Assembly: GCF_038725785.1 (NCBI RefSeq)
Contig: NZ_CP109796.1
Coordinates: forward strand, 7,688,501-7,752,500
DNA from: Termitidicoccus mucosus
GTDB lineage: Bacteria > Verrucomicrobiota > Verrucomicrobiia > Opitutales > Opitutaceae
DNA length: 64,000 nucleotides
Direction: 5' to 3'
Shown: in pieces, positions 15,630-25,341 of the stretch
Layout: each line of letters starts with the position of its first letter
Numbering within the stretch: the stretch's first letter is position 1
Position numbers and translations under genes: made by a program
The notes under the pieces: model-generated
The model's database searches: none
Told to the model about the DNA's origin: nothing
What the model saw: the letters and a program-made list of their open reading frames with translations, nothing else

Positions 15630-18600
15630 CCGCCGCTTGCGCAAGTGGAGGGCGGCGCACACGGCGAGGGCGGCAAGGAATCCAACCGAAGGCGCGCCGC
15701 CACCGCCGCCGCCCGAACCACCGGGGGATTGACCGGGCGGAGGCGTGACAGACGAGGACGCGGGAGACTTGAGCGCGAGGGTCGTGACAGTGGCGGAGGC
15801 GTCGGGAGCGATGCGGCGGAGGGCGCCGTTGCCTGTATCCGCCACGTAGATACTGCCGTCCTCGGCGAGGGCGAGGGCGGACGGACTGGAGAAACGCGCC
15901 GCCGTGCCGCCGCCGTCCACAAAGCCGGGGGCGCCACCGACCAGCGTGCCCACGGTTCGTCCGTCGTCCGAGGTGATGAGGCGGATGCGCGAGTTGCCCG
16001 TGTCGGCCACATATACGTCGCCAGTTCCATCCACGATAAGATCGCCGGGAAAGCGGAAGGTGGACGCGCCCAGCGCGCCGCCGTCGGCGTCGCCGGCGAC
16101 GCCCATTTGCCCGGCAAAGGTGCTCACGACTCCGCCACTCAGGTCAATGAGGCGGATGACGTGATTACCGGTGTCGGCCACGTAGAGGTAGCTGCCGGTC
16201 ACATCGACGGCAACGCCTGCGGGCGAGTTGAATTGCGCCTCAAGCAAGGGACCGTTGGCAGTGCCCGACGTGGCGGATCCGGCCACGGTGCGCACCTCGC
16301 CCGAGGCGATGATTTTCTTGATCAAGTGGTTTCCAGTGTCGGCGATGTAGGTTTCGCCGGACGCCGCGTCGAATGCGGCGACGCCGGCCGCCGCCGCGAG
16401 GTCCGCGTCTGCACCGGCGGTGCCTGTGGTCGCGACCGTGCCGTCGGCGGTGGCGGAGCGCAGGAGATTGTTGCCGCTGTCTGCCACGATGAGCGCGCCG
16501 GCGTGGTTGATCGAGAGTCCGCGCGGACGGTTGAAGAGCGCGATGGTGCCGGTGCCGTCCGCCAGACCGGGCGAACCGGGATTGCCCGCGAACGTGGTGA
16601 TGGTGCCCGAGGCAATGACTTGAATCGTGTGCAGTGCGATGTCGGAAACGTAGAGTTTGTAATTGGCGCTTCCCGAGGAGGCGACCACGCCCGCCGGCGC
16701 GGGCAGCACGCCGCTGTCGCCGGCATCGGGCTTGATGATGACTTGCCGGGTCGAACTTGTCCCGCCACTGGCCGTGGTGACACTGACGAGGCCGCCGGCG
16801 GTGCCCGAGGGAATCCTGACTGTTATCGCGGTGCCGGTGTTGGCAACTATCTCCGCCGCCACGCTGCCGATGGTCACGGTCGCGCCGGCGAGATTCTGGC
16901 CGGTGATGGTGACGAGGGCGCCGGGATGCACATTGAGCGGCAGGATGTTACTTATCGTCGGCGCGGGTGGTGGCGCGCCCGTGACGGCAAGCGTCTGGCT
17001 GGCGGTGACCGTGCCGCCGCCGGTCGTCACGACGATCGCGATGTTTTCGCCGAGCACGGCCTCCGGCACGGTGACGGTCAGCGAGGTAGCGCCGTCAGCG
17101 GTCACGGTGGCGGAGATGCCGCCGATGGCGACAGACGCGCCGGCCAGGTTCGCACCGGTGATGGCAATGCTTGAGCCGGGAGCGACGGCGAGCGGGAAAA
17201 CGTCGCTGATCACCGGCTCAGGCAGCGTGACGGCAATCGTCTGCGCCGCGGTCACGGCGCCGCCCGCGGTGGAGACGACCACCGCACCGTCACCGCCGAA
17301 CGCGCCGGCGGGAACGGTGACGGCGAGCGACGTGCCGGTGCTGGCGATAACCGCCGCTGCCGCGCCGCCGATGGTGACAGTCGCGTCGAAGAGGTTTTCG
17401 CCGGTGATGGTGACGCTGTCGCCGGGATGCGCGGCGAGCGGGGAAACGCCGGTCACGACCGGCGGCGCGGCGGAGCCGGTCAACACAAGCTCGTAGGCGA
17501 ACTGCGCACCGGTTTCGGAAATGCCGGCAGTGGAGATTTCCATGCGCCAGACATTGGTGTCGCCGACACGGACGAGGGGATGCTCGCGGAGGCGGGCGCC
17601 GGTCATGTCCACGGCCCATGCGGTCCATCCGCCGGCAGGGAGCGTGAGGTCGAGGGTGGCGGAGCCGGCGCGGACGAGGTGCGGGAGCGAGCCCCAGGCG
17701 GTGAGTTGCTTGCGGTCGGCGGCGGCGAAGGTCATGCCGGTGGTGAGGGCGTCGGTGAGGTGGGTGACGAGGAGGCGGCGGGCGGCGGCGAGCGCGGGAG
17801 CGTCGGCGCCGGCGGCGATTTCGGAGGCGGTTTTCAGGGCGACGACGGAGACGGTGCCGAAGACGGAGCCGTTGGCGACGGTGACGCGGTCGCCGGCGAG
17901 GGTGGCGCCGGGGGCGAGGATGAAGTGTTCGCCGCGGGGGGTGACGGCGCGGAAGATGCCGGCGGCGGTATTGAGGGTGAGCTGGCCGGTTTCGCTGGCG
18001 GTGCCGTCGGCGCCGGCGGCGGGGAGGATGCCATCGTCACGGAGTTTGGTGACGAGACTGGTGCCGGCGACATAGGTTCTGGCAGCGGCGTTTTCGGCGA
18101 GACCGGCGGCGGAGCCGGTGACGGCGGCGGCGAGGCCGGGGTTGGCGGCGAGCACGGCGGCGGGGGCGCCGGGGAGCGAGCCGATACGGGCGACGAGGCC
18201 GACGTGGCGAAAGTTGTCGTCGAACTCGCGGCCGGGGTTGCCGCTGGAGTCGTTGGCGTAGGCTTCGGTGTCGGTGACGGCGTAGGCGACCGTGGTGGTG
18301 GCCGGGGCGATGTCGCCGCGCAGGAAGAGGAGCGCGCCGAGGCGGTCGCCGACGAGGCCGACGGGATCGTTGGCGATGGCGAAGTAGTTGTCGGCGGTGC
18401 CGGTGGTGGCGCCGGCGATGTCCTTTGCGTAGTCGAAATTATACATGGCGTCCCAGTCCTGAAGGCTGGCGTAGGCGGGCATGAGGAGGGGGCCCTCGGC
18501 GCGGTAGCGGTTGGGTCGGCAGAAGTGAAACTCGGTGCTGGTGAAGGGTTTTCCTAAAATGCGCGTGGGCATCATACGGGCGGGGTTATAGGCGCTGGTC

Positions 18601-21600
18601 GCGGTGGCGCTGGACTGGGAGAAGTTGATGGGCAGCGACCACGAGTTTACGGGGAAGCTGGGGTGGTCCCAGTAGAGGTGGCCGTCCACGTAGTCGTAGC
18701 GGGAGCGCAGGTCAACGAGCGCGGCGGCGACGGTGTTGTTGGCCGTGGTGATGAGTGCCTTGGAGCCGAGCGAGCGGATGTGGGTGGCCATGGCGTCGTT
18801 GGAGGCGCGGGCATTCTCAAAGACGAAGCGGTTCCAGTCGGCGCCTTTATAGGTGGTGCTGCCAGTCAGAGCGGTGTAGCGGGCCTTGAAGAGAGAGGAA
18901 ACCTCGGTCGGGATGGCGTCGGAAACGCTGTCGCGATGCGGCGGGTTTTCGTTGACGGGGCAGATGCCGATGAGCGCGGGGTCGGCGGCCCAAGTCAGGC
19001 CGGTGTAGGGGTTGGCGTGGGTGAGGAGGTTGGTGGCGAAGTTTTTCCAGGATTCGAGCGCGGCGTCGGAGATGGCGAAGAGGCCTTTGCAGTTGTTCTT
19101 GGCGATGCTCGTGGTGATGCCGGGGCCGAAGGAGGCTGCCTCGGTCTCGCTGAAGCCGCGCGAACCGTAGAGGTCTATGTTGATGTAGATGCCCTGCTGC
19201 TTGAGGGCGTAAAAGAGATAGTCGAGTTTTTCGAGACGGGCGGTGTCGAGGTCCCAAGAGTCGCCGCCGGCGGAGATGCTGCTGCTGACCAGATACTCGT
19301 CGAAGAGGTGGAGGCGGACGGTGTTGTAGCCGGAGCGGGCAAGGCGCGCGGCAAGCTGGTCGGCCTGCGCGTGGGTGTTGAGGAAATTGGCCATCTGGAC
19401 GATGTTGACGCCCCAGAAGCGGGCGCGCACGCCGGGGCGGTTTTCAAACTCGAAGTGGCCGGCGGCGGTGGCGTGGAGCGCGCCGTGTTTGCCGGCGGGG
19501 GCGTCGAGCAGGCCCTGTTGCGCGAAGTCGAAGACGCCACCCTCGGCGATATCGAGCGAGTGGGTGAGCGGCACCCAGCCGCCGTTTTCGGCGACGGTGG
19601 TGAAGGTGTCGTAATCGGGCGTGGGCGCGATGGTGATGGCGAGCGGAGCGGAGGTGGCGGGGTTGTGGTTTGCGTCGCCGGCCTTGGTGGCAGTGACGGT
19701 GATTTCGCCCGCGCCGGTGATGGTGACCTCGCCCTCCGCGGACACGGTGGCGACGGCGTCGGTGCCGGCGGTGCGCGCGAACGTGAGCGCGCCCGTGCCG
19801 GCGCCACCGGTGACGGCGAGCGTGAAGGGCGCGTCGGCGGCGGTTTTGCCGGTGACGGGCGTGATGACGAGCGCGGGCTGATCGGCTTTGGCGATGGTGA
19901 TGGCGAGCGGGGCGGAGGTGGCGGCGGCGTAACGGGCGTCGGCGGTTTTCGAGGCGGTGACGGTGATGTCGCCAGCGCCGGTGATGGTGACGAGGCCGGC
20001 CTCGGAAACGGTGGCGGTGGCGTCGGTGCCGGCGGTGCGGGCGAACGTGAGCGCGCCCATGCCGGCACCGCCGGTGGCGGCAAGCTGGAACGCGGCATCG
20101 CCGTATTTCTTGCCGGTGACAGCGGTGACGACGAGGGCGGGCTGGGCGGCTTTTGTGATGGCGAGGGTTTGCGCGGCGGTGGTCGTGCCGGCGTCGGTGG
20201 TGACGGCGACGGCGACGGTGTCGCCGAGGACGCCTTCCGGCACGGTGACGGTGAGCGAGGTCGCGCTGCTGGCGGTCACGGTAGCGGCGACACCGCCGAT
20301 GGTGACGGTGGTCACGGTCGCGCCGACGAGATTCGTGCCGGTGATGGTGATGCTGCCGCCGGGGTGGACGTCAGTCGGCGTGATGCCGGTAATGACCGGC
20401 GCGGGCGGCGGCACGGCCGTGATGGTCAGGGTCTGCGCGGCGGTGGTCGTGCCGCCGGCGGTGGTCACGGCGACGGCTTTGTTTTCACCGAGCACGCCCT
20501 CCGGCACAGTGACGGTGAGCGAGGTCGCGCCGGGAGCGGTGATGGTGGCGGCGACGCTGCCGATGGTCACGGTCGCGCCGTCGAGGTTCGCGCCGGTGAT
20601 GGTGATGCTGCCGCCGGGGGCGACGGAAAGCGGCGTGATGCCGGTGACGACCGGCGGGGGTGGCGTCACGGTAAGTGCCTGGCTGGCGATGACGGTGCCG
20701 CCGGCAGTGGTGACGGCGACGGCGATGCCGGTGGCGACGGCGGTCTCCACGGGCACGGTGACGGTGATGGAGGAGCCGGTGTTTTCGGTAATGACCGCCT
20801 CCTCGCCGCCGATGGTGACGGTGGCATCATCGAGATTCGAGCCGGTGATGGTGACGTTGCCGCCGGGATAGACGGTGAGTGGGTAAATGCTGGCAATCGC
20901 CGGCGCGAGCAGCGTGACGGTGAGTGTCTGGTCGGCAGTGACGGTACCACCGGCGGTGGTCACGACGACGGAGACGGCGCCGCCGACCGCGCCGGACGCG
21001 GAGGGCACGGTGACGGTGATGCTCGTGGCGGTATTGGCGGTGACGGTGGCGGTGACGCCGCCGATGGTGACGGTGGCGTCATCGAGATTCGTGCCGGTGA
21101 TGGTGATGCTGTCGCCGGGGTGGACGGCAGTCGGCGTGATGCCGGTGATGGCGGGCGCGGGCAGGCCGACGACGGAGGCCCAGGTTTTGCCGACGCGGAT
21201 GGCGTCAACGACGTGGTAGCGGCCGGTGCCCGCGTCAGGGTTTATGGCGATGAGGTTGTTGGTGCGGACACGGATGCCGGTGATGGCTGTGGAGCCGCCG
21301 GAACCGGGGGAATAAGCGCGAGTGATGGTAGTGACGGAGGAGTTTTCGTCGGTGGTCTTGGGGTTGCGCCAGACTTGGGCGGTGCGGTAGGCGGTGCCAT
21401 CCCAGCCGGTGTATTTGACGACAGCGAAGTAGGTCTGGCCGTAGGCGTGCGAGCCGACGCTGGAACCTCGGGCGTTGTTGACTTGGGGATGGAAGCCGCC
21501 ACTGTAGCCGACGGCGACAGCGGTGTCGGTGGTGGCTTTGGCGGAGTCCTTGCCGAACCAGCAGAGGAGGTTATTGCCGGAGGAGAAGGTGGTGTCGTCG

Positions 21601-24203
21601 GTTTTGGAGAGGTCTTTTATCTTGTAAATGAAGCTGACGAAAAGGTCCGCGCCTTCGGCGGGGGCGGTGGCGAAGTCGCGTTGGAGGGCGGTGTCTTGAT
21701 CGAAATTGTTGGCGGTGGCGGTGGAGGAAACGACGATGACGGAGCCGGCGGTGCCGCTGCCGAGGATGGTGCCGTTGTCGAGGGTATAGGAGATGAGGTC
21801 GGCGGGGTCGTGGGAGACGGTGACGGTAGTGGCGGCTTGGGTGGTCCAAGCGGCGACCCAGCCGGTGCCGCCGGCGGACTGGCTGGCGAGGGTGGAGCCG
21901 GGGGTATAGGAGTCGAAGTTGTCCTCGGCGATGAGGTCGGGATTGGAGGGGGTGGTTTTGATGGTGAGCTGCTGAAGGGCAACGAAGTCGCCGGCGAGGG
22001 TATCGAGGGCGATTCCGGCGGCGCCGAGAGGGGCGTCTTCGGGGACGGTGAAGGTGAGTTCGGCGTCGCTTTGGGCGGTGATGGCCGCGGGCTTGCCGCC
22101 GACGGCGAGGGTGACGATGCCGGAGAGGTTTTGGCCGGTGAGGGTGACGCTGTCGCCGGGGGCGGCGGTGGTCGTGGAGAAGCCGGTGACGGAGGGCACG
22201 GGCGGGAGCGCGGCGGCGGTCCACGCGGCGACGTGGGTGGTCTGGTTGGAGGAGGGCGCGGTGGCGGCGGTGACGGCGGCGCCGGCGGTGGCGCCGGCGG
22301 GGAAGAGGACTTTGGCGAAGGTGTTGTTGGCGCCGATGATTTCGGCGGGGATGCCGCCGATGGTGACGGCGGAGAGGCCGGCGAGGTTCGAGCCGGTGAT
22401 GCTGACGATGTCGCCGGGGACGGGCACGGCATTTTCGCAATAGACCGCGGTGATGGCGGGGGCGGGCGGCGGGACCACGAGGCCGGCGGCCTGCCAGTCG
22501 GCGAGCACTTGGTTCGCGATGAGGTTGTGGCCGTGGGCGGTGGGGTGGACGTTGTCCCAGAAGAGGTAGTTGTTGGCGGCGGCGGTGGTGACGCCGTCGG
22601 CGGCGCACGAACTGGTGACGTTGGTGAAGCCGTGGGCGGCGGGGTCGGCGATGATGGCGTTGAAGGTGTCCCACGCGCTGAAGGTGCGGATGGTGATGCC
22701 GGGATTGGCGGCAGTCAGGCGCGCGATGGCGGCGGGCATTTTGGCGTTAAAAGCCGCGGCGGCCGATTGCATGATGTCGGCCAGGGTGCCTTTTAACGAG
22801 GAGAGCCCGTATTGGGTGGCATAATTTTCGACCGCCGGGGTCGCCCCGAGGTTGGGAAGGTCAATCCAATAAAACCGGGTCGCCCCGCTCGCGGCGAGCC
22901 GCTGGATTTGCGCCTCCATCCGGTCCGCCGCGGCCTCGGCCACCGCGACGATGGTTGTCTTGGCGGACGAGGGGCTCAGCAAGATGGAGAACGCGTTGTC
23001 CTGCACGGCGTGGCCGACATCGTTTCCGCCGCACCAGAGGACGTAGAGGTTTTGCAGCGAGGCGACATTGGAGTAGTCCGCGAGAAAATCGCCAACACGG
23101 CCGACCATGTCCGCCGTGGTGTGTCCGCCCTTGGCGTAGTTGGTGCCGATGCCGTCAACCTGATGGTTGCCGAGCGCGCCGTAGCCCGCCAGCGGCGAGA
23201 GCTGGGTTATCCAGGTGAGTTTCGGATACTCGGGCGTGGAAGCGGGGCCGGTGGAGGGGTTGTTGCCGGGGCCGCCGGAGGAGAGGGAGTCGCCAAAGAC
23301 GACCACGCGCGGCACGTCGGCGGGCGCGGCGGTGACGCCCGTCGGCGCGCCGACCACATCCGCCCAACTGGTGCCGACGCGGAGCGCGTCAATGAGGAAG
23401 TGGCGCCCGCCGTTGCTGGCGAGGCCGGTGGTGCGCACGCGGATGCCGTTGAACGCGTCCGAGCCGCCGGCGGTGGCGGTTTTGGTGACGGCGACAGCGG
23501 TGCTGGCGGACGCCTCGTCGTTCGGCGTCGGGTTCAGCCAGACCTTGCACGCCTTGTAGGAAGCGCCGTCCCAGCCGGTGTATTTGACGACGAAAAGCAT
23601 GTTTTGCCCGAAGACGAGCGGCGCGCTGACGGGCGAGGAGGTGAGCGAGGAGTTGTTGACGCGGGCGGTGGCCCTGCCGTTGGCGCCGATGACGCCCATC
23701 GTGTCAACGGCGTTGTCGTCGTCGGCATCCTTCGCGACCCAGCCGGTGAGGATGTTGCCGGAGGTGGGGATCTCGGCGCCGTCCGGCTCGGCGCCGTTGG
23801 AGTTTGCGGAGTGGATGCGGAAAACGAAGGAGAGGAAGACATCGGAGCCGTCGGTGACGGGCGTGGCAAGGGCGCGGGAGAGGACGGAGTTCACGTCGGC
23901 GCCGGTGATTTTGAGGGCGTTGCCGCCGCCGAGGACGACGCCGTTTGGCAACATATAGGTGACGGGCGCGGCGTCGTCGGCGACGGTCGCGCCGGCCTGC
24001 GCGGAGTAGGCGGCGCCCCAGCCGGTGCCGGCGTTGGCCCCGGAGAGCGCGCCGGCGGCGTAGGAGTCGAAGTCGTCGGTGGCGATGAGCGCGGCGCGGG
24101 CGGGGGCGAGGGCGCTGGCGAACGCGGCGAAGGCGATCGCGAGGGTGCTGATGGGGAGCGACGGGCGCCGTATGGCGTGCATGAGGAAGCAAAAGCAGTG
24201 CAT
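15627..24203 (-). CDS. giant modular exoenzyme: GDSL esterase + clan GH-A hydrolase + IPT repeats + NHL propeller
   Basis: 2858 aa from MHCFCFLMHAIRR; the second Met (24182) is an equally good start and gives a typical signal peptide. Approximate order: beta-sandwich 1 (40-300, DDFDSYAAG), SGNH esterase (300-590: VVFGDSLSSGG, WCGGNDVGH, DNVHPTAHGH), two IPT/TIG, beta-sandwich 2 (755-1020, DNFDSYTPG), four IPT/TIG, two MBG-like repeats (1350-1530), glycoside hydrolase (1530-2245; ICPVNENPPHRD, STEFHFCRPNRY), three IPT/TIG, six NHL-type blades (2495-2815), then SGGGGGGAPS, a hydrophobic helix and LRKRR. Known families give extracellular ester and glycoside cleavage. The NHL and IPT parts are probably scaffolding or glycan binding. 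The tail suggests sorting or surface retention. A one-base variant of the operator stands 90 bp upstream. Confidence 0.85.
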   Translation of the reverse strand: MHCFCFLMHAIRRPSLPISTLAIAFAAFASALAPARAALIATDDFDSYAAGALSGANAGTGWGAAYSAQAGATVADDAAPVTYMLPNGVVLGGGNALKITGADVNSVLSRALATPVTDGSDVFLSFVFRIHSANSNGAEPDGAEIPTSGNILTGWVAKDADDDNAVDTMGVIGANGRATARVNNSSLTSSPVSAPLVFGQNMLFVVKYTGWDGASYKACKVWLNPTPNDEASASTAVAVTKTATAGGSDAFNGIRVRTTGLASNGGRHFLIDALRVGTSWADVVGAPTGVTAAPADVPRVVVFGDSLSSGGPGNNPSTGPASTPEYPKLTWITQLSPLAGYGALGNHQVDGIGTNYAKGGHTTADMVGRVGDFLADYSNVASLQNLYVLWCGGNDVGHAVQDNAFSILLSPSSAKTTIVAVAEAAADRMEAQIQRLAASGATRFYWIDLPNLGATPAVENYATQYGLSSLKGTLADIMQSAAAAFNAKMPAAIARLTAANPGITIRTFSAWDTFNAIIADPAAHGFTNVTSSCAADGVTTAAANNYLFWDNVHPTAHGHNLIANQVLADWQAAGLVVPPPAPAITAVYCENAVPVPGDIVSITGSNLAGLSAVTIGGIPAEIIGANNTFAKVLFPAGATAGAAVTAATAPSSNQTTHVAAWTAAALPPVPSVTGFSTTTAAPGDSVTLTGQNLSGIVTLAVGGKPAAITAQSDAELTFTVPEDAPLGAAGIALDTLAGDFVALQQLTIKTTPSNPDLIAEDNFDSYTPGSTLASQSAGGTGWVAAWTTQAATTVTVSHDPADLISYTLDNGTILGSGTAGSVIVVSSTATANNFDQDTALQRDFATAPAEGADLFVSFIYKIKDLSKTDDTTFSSGNNLLCWFGKDSAKATTDTAVAVGYSGGFHPQVNNARGSSVGSHAYGQTYFAVVKYTGWDGTAYRTAQVWRNPKTTDENSSVTTITRAYSPGSGGSTAITGIRVRTNNLIAINPDAGTGRYHVVDAIRVGKTWASVVGLPAPAITGITPTAVHPGDSITITGTNLDDATVTIGGVTATVTANTATSITVTVPSASGAVGGAVSVVVTTAGGTVTADQTLTVTLLAPAIASIYPLTVYPGGNVTITGSNLDDATVTIGGEEAVITENTGSSITVTVPVETAVATGIAVAVTTAGGTVIASQALTVTPPPPVVTGITPLSVAPGGSITITGANLDGATVTIGSVAATITAPGATSLTVTVPEGVLGENKAVAVTTAGGTTTAAQTLTITAVPPPAPVITGITPTDVHPGGSITITGTNLVGATVTTVTIGGVAATVTASSATSLTVTVPEGVLGDTVAVAVTTDAGTTTAAQTLAITKAAQPALVVTAVTGKKYGDAAFQLAATGGAGMGALTFARTAGTDATATVSEAGLVTITGAGDITVTASKTADARYAAATSAPLAITIAKADQPALVITPVTGKTAADAPFTLAVTGGAGTGALTFARTAGTDAVATVSAEGEVTITGAGEITVTATKAGDANHNPATSAPLAITIAPTPDYDTFTTVAENGGWVPLTHSLDIAEGGVFDFAQQGLLDAPAGKHGALHATAAGHFEFENRPGVRARFWGVNIVQMANFLNTHAQADQLAARLARSGYNTVRLHLFDEYLVSSSISAGGDSWDLDTARLEKLDYLFYALKQQGIYINIDLYGSRGFSETEAASFGPGITTSIAKNNCKGLFAISDAALESWKNFATNLLTHANPYTGLTWAADPALIGICPVNENPPHRDSVSDAIPTEVSSLFKARYTALTGSTTYKGADWNRFVFENARASNDAMATHIRSLGSKALITTANNTVAAALVDLRSRYDYVDGHLYWDHPSFPVNSWSLPINFSQSSATATSAYNPARMMPTRILGKPFTSTEFHFCRPNRYRAEGPLLMPAYASLQDWDAMYNFDYAKDIAGATTGTADNYFAIANDPVGLVGDRLGALLFLRGDIAPATTTVAYAVTDTEAYANDSSGNPGREFDDNFRHVGLVARIGSLPGAPAAVLAANPGLAAAVTGSAAGLAENAAARTYVAGTSLVTKLRDDGILPAAGADGTASETGQLTLNTAAGIFRAVTPRGEHFILAPGATLAGDRVTVANGSVFGTVSVVALKTASEIAAGADAPALAAARRLLVTHLTDALTTGMTFAAADRKQLTAWGSLPHLVRAGSATLDLTLPAGGWTAWAVDMTGARLREHPLVRVGDTNVWRMEISTAGISETGAQFAYELVLTGSAAPPVVTGVSPLAAHPGDSVTITGENLFDATVTIGGAAAAVIASTGTSLAVTVPAGAFGGDGAVVVSTAGGAVTAAQTIAVTLPEPVISDVFPLAVAPGSSIAITGANLAGASVAIGGISATVTADGATSLTVTVPEAVLGENIAIVVTTGGGTVTASQTLAVTGAPPPAPTISNILPLNVHPGALVTITGQNLAGATVTIGSVAAEIVANTGTAITVRIPSGTAGGLVSVTTASGGTSSTRQVIIKPDAGDSGVLPAPAGVVASSGSANYKLYVSDIALHTIQVIASGTITTFAGNPGSPGLADGTGTIALFNRPRGLSINHAGALIVADSGNNLLRSATADGTVATTGTAGADADLAAAAGVAAFDAASGETYIADTGNHLIKKIIASGEVRTVAGSATSGTANGPLLEAQFNSPAGVAVDVTGSYLYVADTGNHVIRLIDLSGGVVSTFAGQMGVAGDADGGALGASTFRFPGDLIVDGTGDVYVADTGNSRIRLITSDDGRTVGTLVGGAPGFVDGGGTAARFSSPSALALAEDGSIYVADTGNGALRRIAPDASATVTTLALKSPASSSVTPPPGQSPGGSGGGGGGAPSVGFLAALAVCAALHLRKRR

Positions 24204-24292
24204 GGCGGGGAAACGGTTGGGCGGGGACAATAGGAGGTTTTGACCGCCGGACATTTGCATCAAAGAATGGAGGGGGACAGAGAAACGAGTGC

Positions 24293-24300
24293 TTACATAA
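24293..24300 (-). promoter_or_regulatory. variant operator, TTACATAA (minus strand TTATGTAA)
   Basis: One mismatch from the palindrome. It keeps the extended context GC-site-GAT seen at 39085 and lies 90 bp upstream of the giant gene. The minus-strand form TTATGTAA is identical to the site before the TonB receptor. Confidence 0.5.
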
Positions 24301-24422
24301 GATTTTCAAATGCTGCGGAGTTACCGGCGGGCTGGCGGGGACAACGCCCTTGCCCGGCACCGGAAGAGATGACCGGAATCTCAGCGGATTTTGCCGGTGT
24401 TTTCGGGGTTCGCTTGCGGCGT

Positions 24423-25259
24423 TCAGCACGCGCGCGCGGCGTGCAGCGCGGCGATCTGCCCGGCGGAGAGCGCCGTGTCATACACTGCCAGGCCGCCGAT
24501 GCGGCCGACGAAATGATTGCCCATCTCGCCCGAGCGGAACACCGCGCCGACAGTGAAGTCCGAGCCGCCCGCGCCGCCGTCGTGGATCGCGCGCGGCCAG
24601 AAATACGGGCTGAGGCCGGGCCGGTAATCGAGCGCGCCGTCGAGATACACGCGCACCCAGTTGCGGTCGAACGTGAACGCCACCTGGTGCCACTCGCCGA
24701 ACGTCACCGGCCGCGCGCCGATGCCGGCCTCCATGCAGTATTTGTAGCCGGGGCTGGGCCGGCCCGTAGCCGAGACGTGCCCGCACACGGAGTCGCGGCT
24801 GTCCCAGATGCCGAGGTCGAGGAACAGGCAATACTGGCGCGTGCCGCCGGTCTCGTTCCACATGCCGGCGACGGCCTCGCACTGGCGGAAACTTTTTCTC
24901 GCGCGCCAGACCCACGCGACGATCGAGAGCGGTCGCGCGCCGTGGAGGTTGAGCGCGGGGCAGTCGGCGCGCGGCAGGTTGAACCACTGGCCCTCGCGCA
25001 ACTCCGCGCAAAAGGGGCCGCAGACGCCGTCGCCGGCGCGCGCGACCGGCCCCTCGCGTTCGGCCAGCGCGTAGGCGTGGCGCCCTTCGGAGACGCGGGC
25101 GGCGCCGGCGGGTTCCTGAAACAGCCAGCGGCAGACGGGCACAGGGGCGCCTGCGTCCGTGACCGCGGGACGGCGTTTTTCGGAGAAGGCGCGCAAGGGC
25201 AGTGCGGCGGCCCCGGCGGCAATGGCGGCGCGGGCAAGAAAATCGCGACGGAGCATCAT
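24423..25259 (-). CDS. Tat-exported LamG/concanavalin-like lectin domain protein
   Basis: 278 aa from the first of two adjacent ATGs (MMLRRDF). A twin-arginine leader (RRDFLARAAIAAGAAALPL) is followed by one LamG-type beta-sandwich with the usual blocks: LSIVAWVWRARK, EWHQVAFTFDRNWVRVYLDG and a closing IGGLAVYDTALSAGQIAAL. It probably binds a polysaccharide in the periplasm or outside the cell; no catalytic residues are evident. It lies 82 bp after the glycoside hydrolase gene at 25342 with no operator between, so the two are likely co-transcribed. Its leader is almost the same as that of the pyruvyl-transferase-like protein at 44972. Confidence 0.82.
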   Translation of the reverse strand: MMLRRDFLARAAIAAGAAALPLRAFSEKRRPAVTDAGAPVPVCRWLFQEPAGAARVSEGRHAYALAEREGPVARAGDGVCGPFCAELREGQWFNLPRADCPALNLHGARPLSIVAWVWRARKSFRQCEAVAGMWNETGGTRQYCLFLDLGIWDSRDSVCGHVSATGRPSPGYKYCMEAGIGARPVTFGEWHQVAFTFDRNWVRVYLDGALDYRPGLSPYFWPRAIHDGGAGGSDFTVGAVFRSGEMGNHFVGRIGGLAVYDTALSAGQIAALHAARAC

Positions 25260-25341
25260 GGTTGGGAGCGGTTCGTTATTCTTTCTTTCATGGTGCGCGC
25301 GGCGGAGAGCGAGGAGAAGGGCAGGGCGGGGCGCGGCGGCG

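Noticed and set aside
19620-21200. Apparent tandem DNA repeats, possibly CRISPR-like
   Set aside because: The repetition is protein-coding (IPT and MBG domains of 80-90 residues); there are no constant short repeats with unique spacers.
18663-22796. A 1377-codon plus-strand open frame opposite the giant gene
   Set aside because: It is the antisense of repetitive GC-rich IPT coding DNA, composed almost only of Gly, Asp, Val, Ala and Arg, without any domain or leader.
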